Origin: Sphingomonadaceae bacterium
GTDB lineage: Bacteria > Pseudomonadota > Alphaproteobacteria > Sphingomonadales > Sphingomonadaceae
Assembly: GCA_024236195.1 (NCBI GenBank)
Contig: JACKKZ010000005.1
Location: 62,001-126,000 of the forward strand
Direction: 5' to 3'
Length of the DNA: 64,000 nt
The position numbers and the translations under genes were made by a program. This document shows, one piece after another, positions 33,449 through 42,255 of the stretch. Each line of letters starts with the position of its first letter. The first letter of the stretch is position 1. The notes under the pieces were generated by a model, which was given only the letters and a program-made list of their open reading frames with translations, did not search any database and was not told the origin of the DNA.

Positions 33449-33892
33449 ATGGCAATGGGCCTCCACTCAGCCCGCAAGGGGCGCGGATTACGCCGGGCGC
33501 CGATGGCGGAGATTAACGTCACGCCGCTTGTCGATGTGATGCTGGTGCTGCTGATCATTTTCATGGTCACTGCCCCGCTGCTGGCCAGCGGTGTGCCGAT
33601 TGACCTGCCTGACAGCCGGGCAGATGCGATCCAGCAGGAACAGGACCAGGTCACCATCTCGATCGACGCGGGCGGCTATATCTATATTGATGACGGGCTT
33701 GTTGAAATCGGCGGTTTCCCGCAGGCGCTGGCGCAATTGCGCCCGGGCCCCGATGGCAAGATGCCGCTGGTGACGCTGCGCGCTGACAAGACACTGGACT
33801 ATGGCCGGGTGATGGCGGTGATGGGTGAGCTCAATCGGGCTGGCTTCAATTCGATCTCGCTGGTCACCAACGGTTCAGTTGAGGCTCCGTAG
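33449..33892 (+). CDS. tolR: TolR, inner-membrane motor protein
   Basis: 147 residues from the ATG at 33449, 1 bp past the tolQ stop. One transmembrane helix carries the essential aspartate: EINVTPLVDVMLVLLIIFMV. The periplasmic domain follows with VTISIDAGGYIYIDDGLVEI and LVTLRADKTLDYGRVMAVMG. It partners TolQ in the proton-driven motor. The family (ExbD/TolR) length is typical. Confidence 0.95.
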   Translation: MAMGLHSARKGRGLRRAPMAEINVTPLVDVMLVLLIIFMVTAPLLASGVPIDLPDSRADAIQQEQDQVTISIDAGGYIYIDDGLVEIGGFPQALAQLRPGPDGKMPLVTLRADKTLDYGRVMAVMGELNRAGFNSISLVTNGSVEAP

Positions 33893-33903
33893 CTCAGGCG
33901 TTT

Positions 33904-34731
33904 ATGGCAAAAGCCGCTCTCCGCACTGAAGAATGGGCTGGCCTCGCAGTCGCGGCGGCGCTGCATGCCGGGCTGGTGTGGGTGTTGTTGCAACAACCCG
34001 CCCCGCCACCTGCCTTGCCAGAGCCGGAGCGAATGACCGTGAACCTCGCCGAAGAGGTGGGGCTGGAAGCCACTGCGCCGGACCCGGTGCTGGAGAGCCG
34101 CGCTGCGATTGCACCGACCCTGTCGGAAGAGCCTGCGCCTTTGCCGCCTGAAGTAATCACGCCAATTGAGCCGAAACCAGCGCCGGAGCCGGTGGTCAAG
34201 AAAGTGAGCCCGCCGCCGCCCAAGCCGAAACCAAAGCCGGATCGGACGGAACGCCGCAGGCCGGATACACCATCCACCGCGAAGCAATCAGTGCCGACGC
34301 CGCCCAAGAGTGCGCCAAAGAGTGGCGGCAGCCGGATCGGCTCCGATTTCCTGCCGGGCGCTGGTGCGAGTACGAAAACCGAAGAAACCCGCATCCCGGC
34401 CTCGCAAATCGGGCAAAGCGCCAAGGCGTCTATTGTCCAGTCGATCATCAGACAGATCAAACCCCACTGGAACGCGCCGGAAGGCCCGGATGCAGAGCTG
34501 CTGGTGACGATCCTCGCCTTTGATCTCAACCCCGATGGCAGCCTTGCTGGTCGTCCGCGAGTCGTACGCCAGAGCGGCGACAACCCAACGAATTTGGCGC
34601 AGAAAGACCTGCATGCAGAGCGCGCGATCCGCGCGGTGCAGCTTGCGGCCCCTTTCGATCTGCCGCCGGAATACTACAACGCCTGGAAGCGCATCAATGG
34701 CGCTCGATTTGACAGGAACCTGTCCCGATGA
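33904..34731 (+). CDS. tolA: TolA-like cell-envelope energy transducer
   Basis: 275 residues. One N-terminal transmembrane helix (AALHAGLVWVLLQQ), a long Pro/Lys/Glu-rich periplasmic linker (PEPVVKKVSPPPPKPKPKPD) and a C-terminal TonB/TolA-like domain from about residue 170 (IKPHWNAPEGPDAELLVTIL, PDGSLAGRPRVV, AIRAVQLAAPFDLPPEYY). It links the TolQR motor to the periplasmic TolB/Pal complex. The sequence is short for TolA and has a proline-rich instead of an alanine-rich linker, normal in sphingomonads. Its identity rests mainly on operon position. Confidence 0.88.
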   Translation: MAKAALRTEEWAGLAVAAALHAGLVWVLLQQPAPPPALPEPERMTVNLAEEVGLEATAPDPVLESRAAIAPTLSEEPAPLPPEVITPIEPKPAPEPVVKKVSPPPPKPKPKPDRTERRRPDTPSTAKQSVPTPPKSAPKSGGSRIGSDFLPGAGASTKTEETRIPASQIGQSAKASIVQSIIRQIKPHWNAPEGPDAELLVTILAFDLNPDGSLAGRPRVVRQSGDNPTNLAQKDLHAERAIRAVQLAAPFDLPPEYYNAWKRINGARFDRNLSR

Positions 34732-36140
34732 AGCCGATTTTTGCTGCCCTGATCTTCGCTTTTTCGCTCTCTGCACCTGTTGCCGCACAGGATCTGGGGG
34801 AGAGGCCGCCTGCTGACAGTGCGATTGAGAGCGCCTTTGAAAGCGGGCCTGTTGCCGATGCTGCCGAAGAAGACGGGCTGAGCTTTACCGTCACCGACGA
34901 AAGCGAATGGCAGGACCTCGGCATTGCCATCCCCGCCTTCGCCACAGACCGCGAACGGCCGACCCCGGCCAATGCCAATGGCACCACCGCGCTGGGGCTG
35001 GAATTGGCACGGGTTATCACGGCTGATCTCAAGAATAACGGCCTGTTCCGCCCGGTCGGCCCCGATGCCTTGCCACGCCCCGGTTTTGCCCAGATCACTG
35101 CGCCTGCATGGGGCACATGGAGCGGTCGCAGCGCGGAAATGCTGGTGCATGGCTATGTCCGTGCCGGTGCTGATGGTCGCCTGACCGTCGGCTGCTATCT
35201 CTATGACGTGCAATTGCAGAGCGAGCTGGTGCGTGAAGGCTGGATCGTCCCGCCGCAGGATTGGCGCCGGGCTGCGCATAAATGTGCTGACCTCATCTAT
35301 TCGCGCCTGTCGGGCGAGAGCCCCTTCTTTGATAGTCGCATTGCCTATATTGCAGAGACCGGTCCGAAAGATCGCCGGGTCAAGCGGCTGGCGATCATGG
35401 ATAGTGACGGGGCCAACCATCGTTTCATCACCACCGGCCGCGCCATGGCGCTGACGCCGCGCTATTCGCCTGATTATCGCAAGCTGCTGTATCTCTCCTA
35501 TGTCGACGGGAACCCGCGCATTTATGTCTATGACATTGGCAGCGGCCAGCAGGTGCTGATCACGCAGAGCAGTAACCCCACTTTCGCCCCGCGCTGGAGC
35601 CCTGATGGCAAGTGGATCCTCTATTCCATGGCGGTCGCGGGCAATACCGACATCTATCGCGTTTCTGCTCAGGGCGGTCCCAGCGTGCGCCTGACCAATA
35701 CGCCGGGGATCGACATTGGCGGGTCCTACTCACCCGATGGCAGCAAGATCGTGTTTGAAAGCGACCGGTCTGGAAACCAGCAAATCTATGTCATGAATGC
35801 CGATGGCACAGATCAACGCCGCCTGACCTTCTTTGGCGGGCGAGCGGCAACGCCGGAATGGAGCCCACGCGGGGACCAGATCGCCTTTACCCATATTGCG
35901 GGGAATTTCCGCATCGCCGTGATGACGCCGCAAGGCGGGAATCTGCGCCATCTGACCGATAGCTGGCAGGACGAAGCGCCGACATGGGCCCCCAATGGCC
36001 GCATCATCCAGTTCTTCCGCACGGAAAAGAACAGCGGAAAGACAGGCCTGTGGCAAGTTGACCTGACGGGTCGCAACGAACGTCGCCTGCCAACCCCTGT
36101 CGATGCGTCCGACCCCGCCTGGGGCCCCGTCTTGCCGTAA
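34728..36140 (+). CDS. tolB: TolB, periplasmic propeller protein
   Basis: 470 residues; the ATG overlaps the tolA stop by 4 bp. Signal peptide (IFALIFAFSLSAPVAAQ-like, cleaved near AAQ). N-terminal domain to about residue 165, then a six-bladed propeller with the repeated SPDG motif: ALTPRYSPDYRKLLYLSYVD, FAPRWSPDGKWILYSMAVAG, GGSYSPDGSKIVFESDRSG, and ATPEWSPRGDQIAFTHIAG. It binds Pal and is released by TolA on energising. Normal length for the family. Confidence 0.96.
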   Translation: MKPIFAALIFAFSLSAPVAAQDLGERPPADSAIESAFESGPVADAAEEDGLSFTVTDESEWQDLGIAIPAFATDRERPTPANANGTTALGLELARVITADLKNNGLFRPVGPDALPRPGFAQITAPAWGTWSGRSAEMLVHGYVRAGADGRLTVGCYLYDVQLQSELVREGWIVPPQDWRRAAHKCADLIYSRLSGESPFFDSRIAYIAETGPKDRRVKRLAIMDSDGANHRFITTGRAMALTPRYSPDYRKLLYLSYVDGNPRIYVYDIGSGQQVLITQSSNPTFAPRWSPDGKWILYSMAVAGNTDIYRVSAQGGPSVRLTNTPGIDIGGSYSPDGSKIVFESDRSGNQQIYVMNADGTDQRRLTFFGGRAATPEWSPRGDQIAFTHIAGNFRIAVMTPQGGNLRHLTDSWQDEAPTWAPNGRIIQFFRTEKNSGKTGLWQVDLTGRNERRLPTPVDASDPAWGPVLP

Positions 36141-36195
36141 ACATTTGGATTGAGGATAATCGGGTCTAACGACTCGCCAGTGTAAGGAGAAGAAA

Positions 36196-36711
36196 ATGAA
36201 CCGGATTTCCATGACCGCCGCGCTCCTTGCGGGCACTATCGCACTGGCCGGGTGCAAGACCTCCGCGCCGCCGGACCTGCCGCCAGACCCGACCCCCACC
36301 ACGCGCCCCACCGTCCCGACCACGCCGGTCCAGACCGGTGCTTCGCTGGGTACGCAGGACCACTTCCTGGCGGCTGTAAACGGCCAGAACACCGTCTATT
36401 TCGATACGGATCGCTACAATATCGACAGCCAGGATGCTGCCATCCTGCAAGTGCAGGCGCAGTATCTGATGCAATATCCGGCGATTACCGTGACCATCGA
36501 AGGCCATTGTGACGAGCGCGGTACGCGTGACTACAACCTCGCGCTGGGAGAGCGCCGTGCCAATGCGGCGAAGAATTACCTCGTCAGCCTGGGCGTTCCG
36601 GCGGGTCGTATCCAGACGGTCAGCTATGGCAAGGAAGCGCCGGTTGCGCTGGGTTCCAACGAAGCCGCATGGGCGCAGAACCGCCGCGCGGCGACGATTG
36701 TGATCAACTAG
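36196..36711 (+). CDS. pal: Pal, peptidoglycan-associated lipoprotein
   Basis: 171 residues; AAGGAGAAG precedes the ATG. Lipobox in GTIALAGCKTS, a Pro/Thr-rich linker to residue 50, and the OmpA-like peptidoglycan-binding domain: VYFDTDRYNIDSQDAAILQV, ITVTIEGHCDERGTRDYNLA, LGERRANAAKNYLVSLGV and a C-terminal NRRAATIVIN. It anchors the outer membrane to peptidoglycan. It ends the tol-pal operon. Confidence 0.97.
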   Translation: MNRISMTAALLAGTIALAGCKTSAPPDLPPDPTPTTRPTVPTTPVQTGASLGTQDHFLAAVNGQNTVYFDTDRYNIDSQDAAILQVQAQYLMQYPAITVTIEGHCDERGTRDYNLALGERRANAAKNYLVSLGVPAGRIQTVSYGKEAPVALGSNEAAWAQNRRAATIVIN

Positions 36712-36717
36712 GCTTGC

Positions 36718-36891
36718 TTATCGGGGCAGCAGGCGCAGGGCAGGGATGCTCGGCGCCTGCAAGCCTTCACTCACCTGTGCATAGCCGGAGAGACCGCTGC
36801 TGAGCGGTGCTTGGCTGTTTCCCGTTGACAGAGCGAGGCTCGCCATCGCGAGGACGGAGAAGAAGGCAGAAAGGGCGAGTTGCTTGCTCAT
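36718..36891 (-). CDS. Possible small exported peptide
   Basis: 57 residues: MSKQLALSAFFSVLAMASLA is signal-peptide-like and is followed by a short, Ser/Leu-rich tail (SGLSGYAQVSEGLQAPSIP...) without cysteines. It ends 6 bp from the pal stop, convergently. No family and no strong ribosome-binding site. The GC-rich codon use is normal for this window. Real or not, it has no known role. Confidence 0.4.
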   Translation of the reverse strand: MSKQLALSAFFSVLAMASLALSTGNSQAPLSSGLSGYAQVSEGLQAPSIPALRLLPR

Positions 36892-37053
36892 CGGGTCTTG
36901 TTTTCCTGCTCGGGCCATTGCACCCGACACGTCGATATTGCAATGCAACATTGCAATTAAGGATTGGTTCCCAGCTTTTGCGTTGTCGCGCAACAACGCC
37001 TAGACTGACAACCAAGCTTGCCTGACGAACTGCATGAGGTTTCTGGAATTCGC

Positions 37054-37587
37054 ATGAGCCGCGCCCGGCGATCAAATGATTGGGGTTTCCCGCGCTGGCG
37101 TGGCTATGGCAGCTCGCGCGAGGCGGTGAATGTGCGCATTTGCGACCGGCATGGGTGTGACGAACCCGGCAACTGCCCGGCGCCCAAGGCCCCTAACAGC
37201 CCGGATCGCTGGTACTTCTGCCAACGCCATGCGGCTGAATACAACTCCAAGTGGGACTATTTCGAAGGGCTGGACAAGGCCGAGAAGGAAGAGCGCGCCA
37301 ATGCCGAACGCACCGAAAGTGCCGGATATGCTGAAGCGCAGCATTATGGCTGGGCGGGCAGCGGCGATGGCAGCCGCAGCGCGGATGAAATGCGCGCGCT
37401 GGATGTGCTGGAGCTGGAAGCGGACGCTGATTTTGCCGCGATCAAGAAGGCCTATCGCAACAAGGCCAAGGAAGTGCATCCGGACGTCAAGCCGGGGGAT
37501 GAGCTGGCGGCGAAACAGTTCCAGCTGATCCAGGTGTCATACGAAGTGCTGCGCCAGGCCGAGGAACGGCGCGAGTGGAAGGGGTGA
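37054..37587 (+). CDS. J-domain (DnaJ-like) protein
   Basis: 177 residues from the ATG at 37054. The N-terminal half has a cysteine/histidine-containing pattern (VRICDRHGCDEPGNCPAPKA, DRWYFCQRHAAEYN) that looks like a small metal-binding module. The C-terminal ~65 residues are a J-domain with the invariant HPD in YRNKAKEVHPDVKPGDE. This J-domain at the C-terminus is found in alphaproteobacterial DnaJ-like proteins. It should stimulate Hsp70; the client is unknown. Overlaps the next gene by 13 bp. Confidence 0.88.
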   Translation: MSRARRSNDWGFPRWRGYGSSREAVNVRICDRHGCDEPGNCPAPKAPNSPDRWYFCQRHAAEYNSKWDYFEGLDKAEKEERANAERTESAGYAEAQHYGWAGSGDGSRSADEMRALDVLELEADADFAAIKKAYRNKAKEVHPDVKPGDELAAKQFQLIQVSYEVLRQAEERREWKG

Positions 37588-38336
37588 CACCCCTTTCGCC
37601 CGTCTCCGCCAGCGAGCCGGGCGAAGCGGCACAAGCACTGCGCCGCGATGGGGTAGTGGTGATTGCCGATCTCTGGCCGCGCGGTGTGATGGAGCAGGTG
37701 GCGATGCTCGTCTCCGCCGCGCATCCCGAATTCGCGGACAAAGCCAGCCTCACCGATCTGTTCGATAATGGCAAAGGGCGTTTTATCGCGCCGATCACGA
37801 TCAGCGTGGAGTTGCTCGAAACAGGGGTCTTGGCCCATCCTGTTCTGGAACAAGTGTTGGAGGATACGCTCGGTCCCGGTTTCCTGATCGAAGCCTTTGG
37901 CATGCTCATGGCGGAGGCTGGCTGCCCTGCGCAGGAGCCGCATCGCGATGGCGGGTTGCTTTTCCCGGAAACAGGGCTGGATCGCTTGTTACCGCCAGCC
38001 TCCGTCACAGTTGCGATCCCGCTGGTTGATGTTGGCGCGGAGAATGGCCCCACGGCCTTTCGCCCCGGCAGCCATCGCTTTGATGAAGCGGCGGAACAGG
38101 CGGAGCCGGTGGTTCCGCTTATCCCGCTGGGTAGCGCGGCTATCTGGGACTTCCGTGTGCTCCACCATGGCTGCGCCAATCGCAGCGAGGCGCCTCGCCC
38201 GGTCCTCTACCTTACGGCGAGCCGTCCTTTCTGGTTCGATCACAAGAATTTTGGCGAAGGCAATCGGCGGCTTGTCGCCGATGCGGATGTGATCGCGGAT
38301 CTGGGTGCCCGTTTTGCCCGGGCAGAACGGGCCTAG
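37575..38336 (+). CDS. PhyH-like Fe(II)/2-oxoglutarate dioxygenase
   Basis: 253 residues from the GTG at 37575 (GAGGAA upstream at good spacing; a GTG at 37584 is also possible). Iron ligands of the phytanoyl-CoA hydroxylase family are present: HRD in AQEPHRDGGLLFPETG, and the distal His in WDFRVLHHGCANRS followed by the 2-oxoglutarate-binding Arg in RPVLYLTASR. It should hydroxylate an unknown small molecule or lipid. Its stop overlaps the convergent ATP-grasp gene by 4 bp. Confidence 0.85.
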   Translation: MEGVTPLSPVSASEPGEAAQALRRDGVVVIADLWPRGVMEQVAMLVSAAHPEFADKASLTDLFDNGKGRFIAPITISVELLETGVLAHPVLEQVLEDTLGPGFLIEAFGMLMAEAGCPAQEPHRDGGLLFPETGLDRLLPPASVTVAIPLVDVGAENGPTAFRPGSHRFDEAAEQAEPVVPLIPLGSAAIWDFRVLHHGCANRSEAPRPVLYLTASRPFWFDHKNFGEGNRRLVADADVIADLGARFARAERA

Positions 38337-39220
38337 CCGAGCCGCGCCATGATGGCCTCTGCCATGCGTGGACCCAGTTCCGGGCCTTGCTCGGGATAGA
38401 GGTATGGCTCGACCAGTTCGGCCTCCATCAGCAACAGCTTGCCTTCCGGCCCGCGTACCATGTCGATCCGCGCATAGAGGGGGGTAGGGAAGGGCAAGGC
38501 GGCAATGATGCCCAGCGCTGTCGCGATATCCTCATCGTCCGGCTCAACCGGGGTTTCCTGCCCGCCATAGAGTGACTGGATCCGGTAATCCCCGGTTGCA
38601 GCGGTCTTCAGCAGGGCATGGGAGAAGGCACCGTCGACAAAGATGAAGCTGGTTTCGCCTTCCTCCACAATTGAGGGGAGGAAAGGCTGGACCATGGCGG
38701 GGCGATCCATCTGCCAGCCAGCGGGAGGTGGGGCAGCGCGAGTGAAGCTCTCCTGCCCTTCTGCGCCTGCGCCGACACGGCGTTTCACGACTACGCGGTC
38801 ACATTCGAATATGTCGAATGCGGCAGCGACATTTTCAGCATCGGGGGTGTCGAGCCACAATGTGGGGATAGTCGGCGCGCCAAGCCCTGCCAGTTCGGCG
38901 AGGTAGTGCTTGTCGAGGTTCCAGCGGACCATTGCAGCCGGGTTGCATAACGGCAGCCCCATGACTTCCAACTCGTCGAGCCGCGTGAGGAAAGCATCGG
39001 CTTCGTCCTGATAATCCCACGGCGTACCGACCAGCACCATGTCCAGCCCGGAAAAGGCGCTGGAGGGCATGTGCCAGTCGATAACGACCAGCTCGGCCTC
39101 GCAGGCCGCAAGCGCCGGGCGCAGGGCTGCAACTTGCATGTCATGCTCATAGGCATCCGCCCGCCGGAGGGGAGAACCGGGCAAGGTGCCGGGGCAGGCA
39201 AGGAAACCGATCTGCTTCAT
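38333..39220 (-). CDS. ATP-grasp protein (RimK/DcsG-like)
   Basis: 295 residues from the ATG at 39220. It has the ATP-grasp fold in RimK/glutathione-synthetase style: FSGLDMVLVGTPWDYQDEAD, NPAAMVRWNLDKHYLAELAG, ERVVVKRR-like VVVKRRVGAGAEGQE, and a C-terminal acidic metal site YARIDMVRGPEGKLLLMEAE. Such proteins ligate an amino acid or amine to a carboxylate with ATP; DcsG of cycloserine synthesis is the closest type I can name. Without a clear pathway here, substrate is unknown. It lies 16 bp from the PLP enzyme gene on the same strand. Confidence 0.85.
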   Translation of the reverse strand: MKQIGFLACPGTLPGSPLRRADAYEHDMQVAALRPALAACEAELVVIDWHMPSSAFSGLDMVLVGTPWDYQDEADAFLTRLDELEVMGLPLCNPAAMVRWNLDKHYLAELAGLGAPTIPTLWLDTPDAENVAAAFDIFECDRVVVKRRVGAGAEGQESFTRAAPPPAGWQMDRPAMVQPFLPSIVEEGETSFIFVDGAFSHALLKTAATGDYRIQSLYGGQETPVEPDDEDIATALGIIAALPFPTPLYARIDMVRGPEGKLLLMEAELVEPYLYPEQGPELGPRMAEAIMARLG

Positions 39221-39236
39221 GGCCTGCCCTCTAGCT

Positions 39237-40562
39237 TCATACCGCGTCCAATGCCTGCGCAAAATCGGCGATCAGGTCATCCGCATCCTCGATCCCGATC
39301 GAAATACGCACGAGATTGTCGGTGATCCCCAGCGCCGCCTTGCGTTCATCCGGGACGGAGAGGTGAGTCATCGCCGCAGGAAGGCTCGCCAGTGTTTCCG
39401 TCCCGCCAAGGCTTACCGCCAGCTTGGCAATAGTCAGGCTGTCAAGAAAACGGAACGCTTCTGCTTCACCGCCCTTGATAAAGAGCGAGAAGGTGCTGCC
39501 TGCACCGGTGCAGTGGCGATCAAAGATATCCTGCTGCGCCGGGTCTGATATCATGCCGAGATATCCCAGCCCTTCGACTTTCGGATGGTCGCGCAGGAAC
39601 GCACATACCTTCGCGGCATTCTCGCCTGCGCGGCTCATGCGAAGCTCAACCGTCTCGAGGCTACGCAGCAGCATCCATGCGGTGTTGGGGTCGCAAATCC
39701 CGCCCATCGTGTTGCGCAGGGCGCGCACCGGGTCGATCCACTTCTTCGCGCCCGACACGCTGCCCGCGACCAGGTCAGAATGGCCGCCGACATATTTGGT
39801 CAGCGAATAAACGACTATGTCGGCTCCATGGTCGAGAGGCTTCTGCCACAGCGGCCCGAGGAAGGTGTTGTCGATGGCAATCGGCGGATGCTCTTCCATC
39901 CCGGCAAATGCCGCGTCGCGTGCATCACGCATCGCCTCTACATCGACCAGCGCATTGGTTGGGTTGGCCGGGCTTTCGAGATAGACCAGCGCCACCTTGC
40001 CGCCATTCACCTCTGCCTGCGCTTTGGCTTTGGCCAGCACTGCGTCCATCTCGGCGCGGTTTGCTTGAGCGGGGAAATCGACATAGGTGACGCCGAATTT
40101 GGCCAGCACTTTGGCGACAAAGCCCTCGCTGGCGGCATAGAGCGGGCCGGAATGGACGATTACATCGCCTGCGCCGCAAAGCGCCAGCATCAGCACGCAG
40201 ATCGCGGTCATCCCGCTGGAGAAAACCAGCGCATCCTCAGCCCCGTCCCACACGGACAGACGATCTTCGAGGATTTCCTGATTGGGTCCGTTAAAGCGCG
40301 AATAGACCAGCCCCTCCGCGCCGCCGGGGCGCTTGCCGGTAATGCCTTCAAAATGGCGCTTGCCCGCAGCAGCATTTTCGAAGGCGAAGGTGCTGGTCTG
40401 GAAGATTGGCGGTTTCAGCGCCCCTTCCGACAGGGAGGGGTCAAAGCCATGACCCATCATCAAAGTCGAAGGCTTGAGCGGGCGACCGGCAATGGTGGTC
40501 ACTTCCGGCTTGGGCTTGCGGCGCGGGGTCGGGGTTTCGACAGCGTCAGTCGCATCGGTCAT
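39237..40562 (-). CDS. Cystathionine gamma-synthase family PLP enzyme
   Basis: 441 residues from the ATG at 40562 (GGGAGGA upstream). Cys/Met metabolism PLP family: VYSRFNGPNQEILEDRLSVW, ALVFSSGMTAICVLML, LVYLESPANPTNALVDV, and the PLP lysine in DIVVYSLTKYVGGHSDLVAG. The family includes cystathionine gamma-synthase, beta-lyase, methionine gamma-lyase and O-acetylhomoserine sulfhydrylase; motif differences do not settle which. The first 40 residues (Pro/Lys/Arg-rich) are an unusual extension. Cytoplasmic. Confidence 0.9.
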   Translation of the reverse strand: MTDATDAVETPTPRRKPKPEVTTIAGRPLKPSTLMMGHGFDPSLSEGALKPPIFQTSTFAFENAAAGKRHFEGITGKRPGGAEGLVYSRFNGPNQEILEDRLSVWDGAEDALVFSSGMTAICVLMLALCGAGDVIVHSGPLYAASEGFVAKVLAKFGVTYVDFPAQANRAEMDAVLAKAKAQAEVNGGKVALVYLESPANPTNALVDVEAMRDARDAAFAGMEEHPPIAIDNTFLGPLWQKPLDHGADIVVYSLTKYVGGHSDLVAGSVSGAKKWIDPVRALRNTMGGICDPNTAWMLLRSLETVELRMSRAGENAAKVCAFLRDHPKVEGLGYLGMISDPAQQDIFDRHCTGAGSTFSLFIKGGEAEAFRFLDSLTIAKLAVSLGGTETLASLPAAMTHLSVPDERKAALGITDNLVRISIGIEDADDLIADFAQALDAV

Positions 40563-40761
40563 CGGGGCATCCTCCCTTTGTCGGGCGCTGCTGCTGCATG
40601 GCGAGGGTGGCAGCGCTCGCAACGCTCCCAGGAAGGCAGGAGCTGTATGGTCAGCACGGGGCCGGGGTTCCTAACCTCCGCAGGAACGCGTCTCCCACAT
40701 GCGTCGCCTGCCCATAATCCGAGCGCTGGATCATGGCAATATGGTTTCTTATGAAACTGTA

Positions 40762-42171
40762 TTAGAAGGCCATGGCAACTGCCCAGCACAGGCCAACGAT
40801 CAGGAATATTCCCACCACATCCAGCACGAAGCCAGCCCCGACCATGCGCGAAAGCTGTATTCTGCCGGTGGCCCAGGCGATGGCGTTGGGGCCGGTTCCG
40901 GCGGGCAGCATGAAACCCCAGCTGGCCGCCAGCGCGGCGGGCATCGCCAGCAGCAGCGGGTCCACGCCCAGCGCGACGACGAGGCTCGCCACCACCGGGA
41001 TTATCGCACTGGCGGTGGCGACATTGCTGGCAAATTCTGTCACCAGTACGACCATCCCCACAATGGCCAGCGCGGTCAGTAACAGCGGTACGGCGGAAAG
41101 CGGCAGCAGCGCCTGACCCAGCCATTCGGCAAGGCCGGAGGCCTGCATCCCGGCTGCCAGGGCCAACCCGCCGCCAAACATCATGATGACGCCCCATGGC
41201 GCACGGTCGGCTTCATCCCATGTCAGCATCGGGCGACCAGACCCGTCAGGCAGGATGAACAGCGCAAAGCTGGCAAGCACAGCAATGGTGCCATCGGTCC
41301 AGCTGCCTTCGGGCAAATAGGGTGCGACCCAGCGCTGGCTCATCCACAGGAGGAAGGTGATGGCGATGATTGGCACCAGCCGCTTCTCGGCGTGTGTCCA
41401 GGGTGCATGATCGTCAATCGCGGCGCGCGCGGCGTTGACATCAAACGGATGGCTGCTGACCTTCTGGAAGCGCGCAATAATCCACGCAGCCAGCGGTACG
41501 CCCACCAGCACCACCGGCATGCCGAACGCCATCCATTCGGCGAAGCTGATCTTCACGCCGATCATTTCATCGAGCAGCGCCACGGCTATGCCATTGGTGG
41601 GGGAACCGACAATGGTCCCCAGTCCGCCGATCGAACAGGCAAAGGCAATCCCCATCGGCAACGCCCCGGCAAGGCCGTCTTTCTCTGCGGGATCGAGGCC
41701 ACCACCAGCCAGCACCGCCAGTGCCATGGGCATCATGATCAGCGCGGTGGAGGTGTTGGAAATGAGCATGGAGAGGATCGCAGCGCTCATCATGAAGGCC
41801 AGCAGCAGGCGCGATTGCCCGCCACTGCTGCCAATCGCTTTCAGGATAGCGAGCGACAGGCGCCGGTGCAGGCCGGTACGCTCAATCGCGAGTGCGAGGA
41901 AAGCTCCGCCGAGCAGCAGGAACAGGATCGGCGCGTAATAGGCGCTCGCAGTGTCCTTGGCATCCATCACCCCGGCCAGCGGGAGGACGAGGAAGGGGAG
42001 CAGCGCCGTGGCGGTCAGCGGAATCGCCTCGGTCATCCACCAGGCGGCCATCCACACGACCAGCCCGGCAACGATCCACGCCTGCGGTGGCATGCCAGCC
42101 GGGGCGGGGACCAGCAGCGCTATCGCAATAGCCGCCAAGCCAGCGACAAACCCGATTTGGCGTGCAGTCAT
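40762..42171 (-). CDS. DASS/SLC13-family sodium:dicarboxylate symporter
   Basis: 469 residues from the ATG at 42171. About twelve hydrophobic segments are visible. Family signatures: MTEAIPLTATALLPFLVLPL, SNTSTALIMMPMALAVLAGG, GTIVGSPTNGIAVALLDE (the SPTN-like sodium/substrate motif, SNT equivalent) and the second repeat ASNVATASAIIPVVASL with MLPAGTGPNAIAWATGR. Substrate is probably a C4-dicarboxylate, succinate or citrate, driven by Na+. It is separated from the PLP gene by 199 bp without a gene, where I see nothing specific. Confidence 0.92.
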   Translation of the reverse strand: MTARQIGFVAGLAAIAIALLVPAPAGMPPQAWIVAGLVVWMAAWWMTEAIPLTATALLPFLVLPLAGVMDAKDTASAYYAPILFLLLGGAFLALAIERTGLHRRLSLAILKAIGSSGGQSRLLLAFMMSAAILSMLISNTSTALIMMPMALAVLAGGGLDPAEKDGLAGALPMGIAFACSIGGLGTIVGSPTNGIAVALLDEMIGVKISFAEWMAFGMPVVLVGVPLAAWIIARFQKVSSHPFDVNAARAAIDDHAPWTHAEKRLVPIIAITFLLWMSQRWVAPYLPEGSWTDGTIAVLASFALFILPDGSGRPMLTWDEADRAPWGVIMMFGGGLALAAGMQASGLAEWLGQALLPLSAVPLLLTALAIVGMVVLVTEFASNVATASAIIPVVASLVVALGVDPLLLAMPAALAASWGFMLPAGTGPNAIAWATGRIQLSRMVGAGFVLDVVGIFLIVGLCWAVAMAF

Positions 42172-42255
42172 GTAGGTGTTTCCCTCCCCTGGCTCTAACC
42201 GATCCATACAGCGCGAAAGCCGGAGAGGGAAATAACCTGTCTTTGTCAGGCCAGC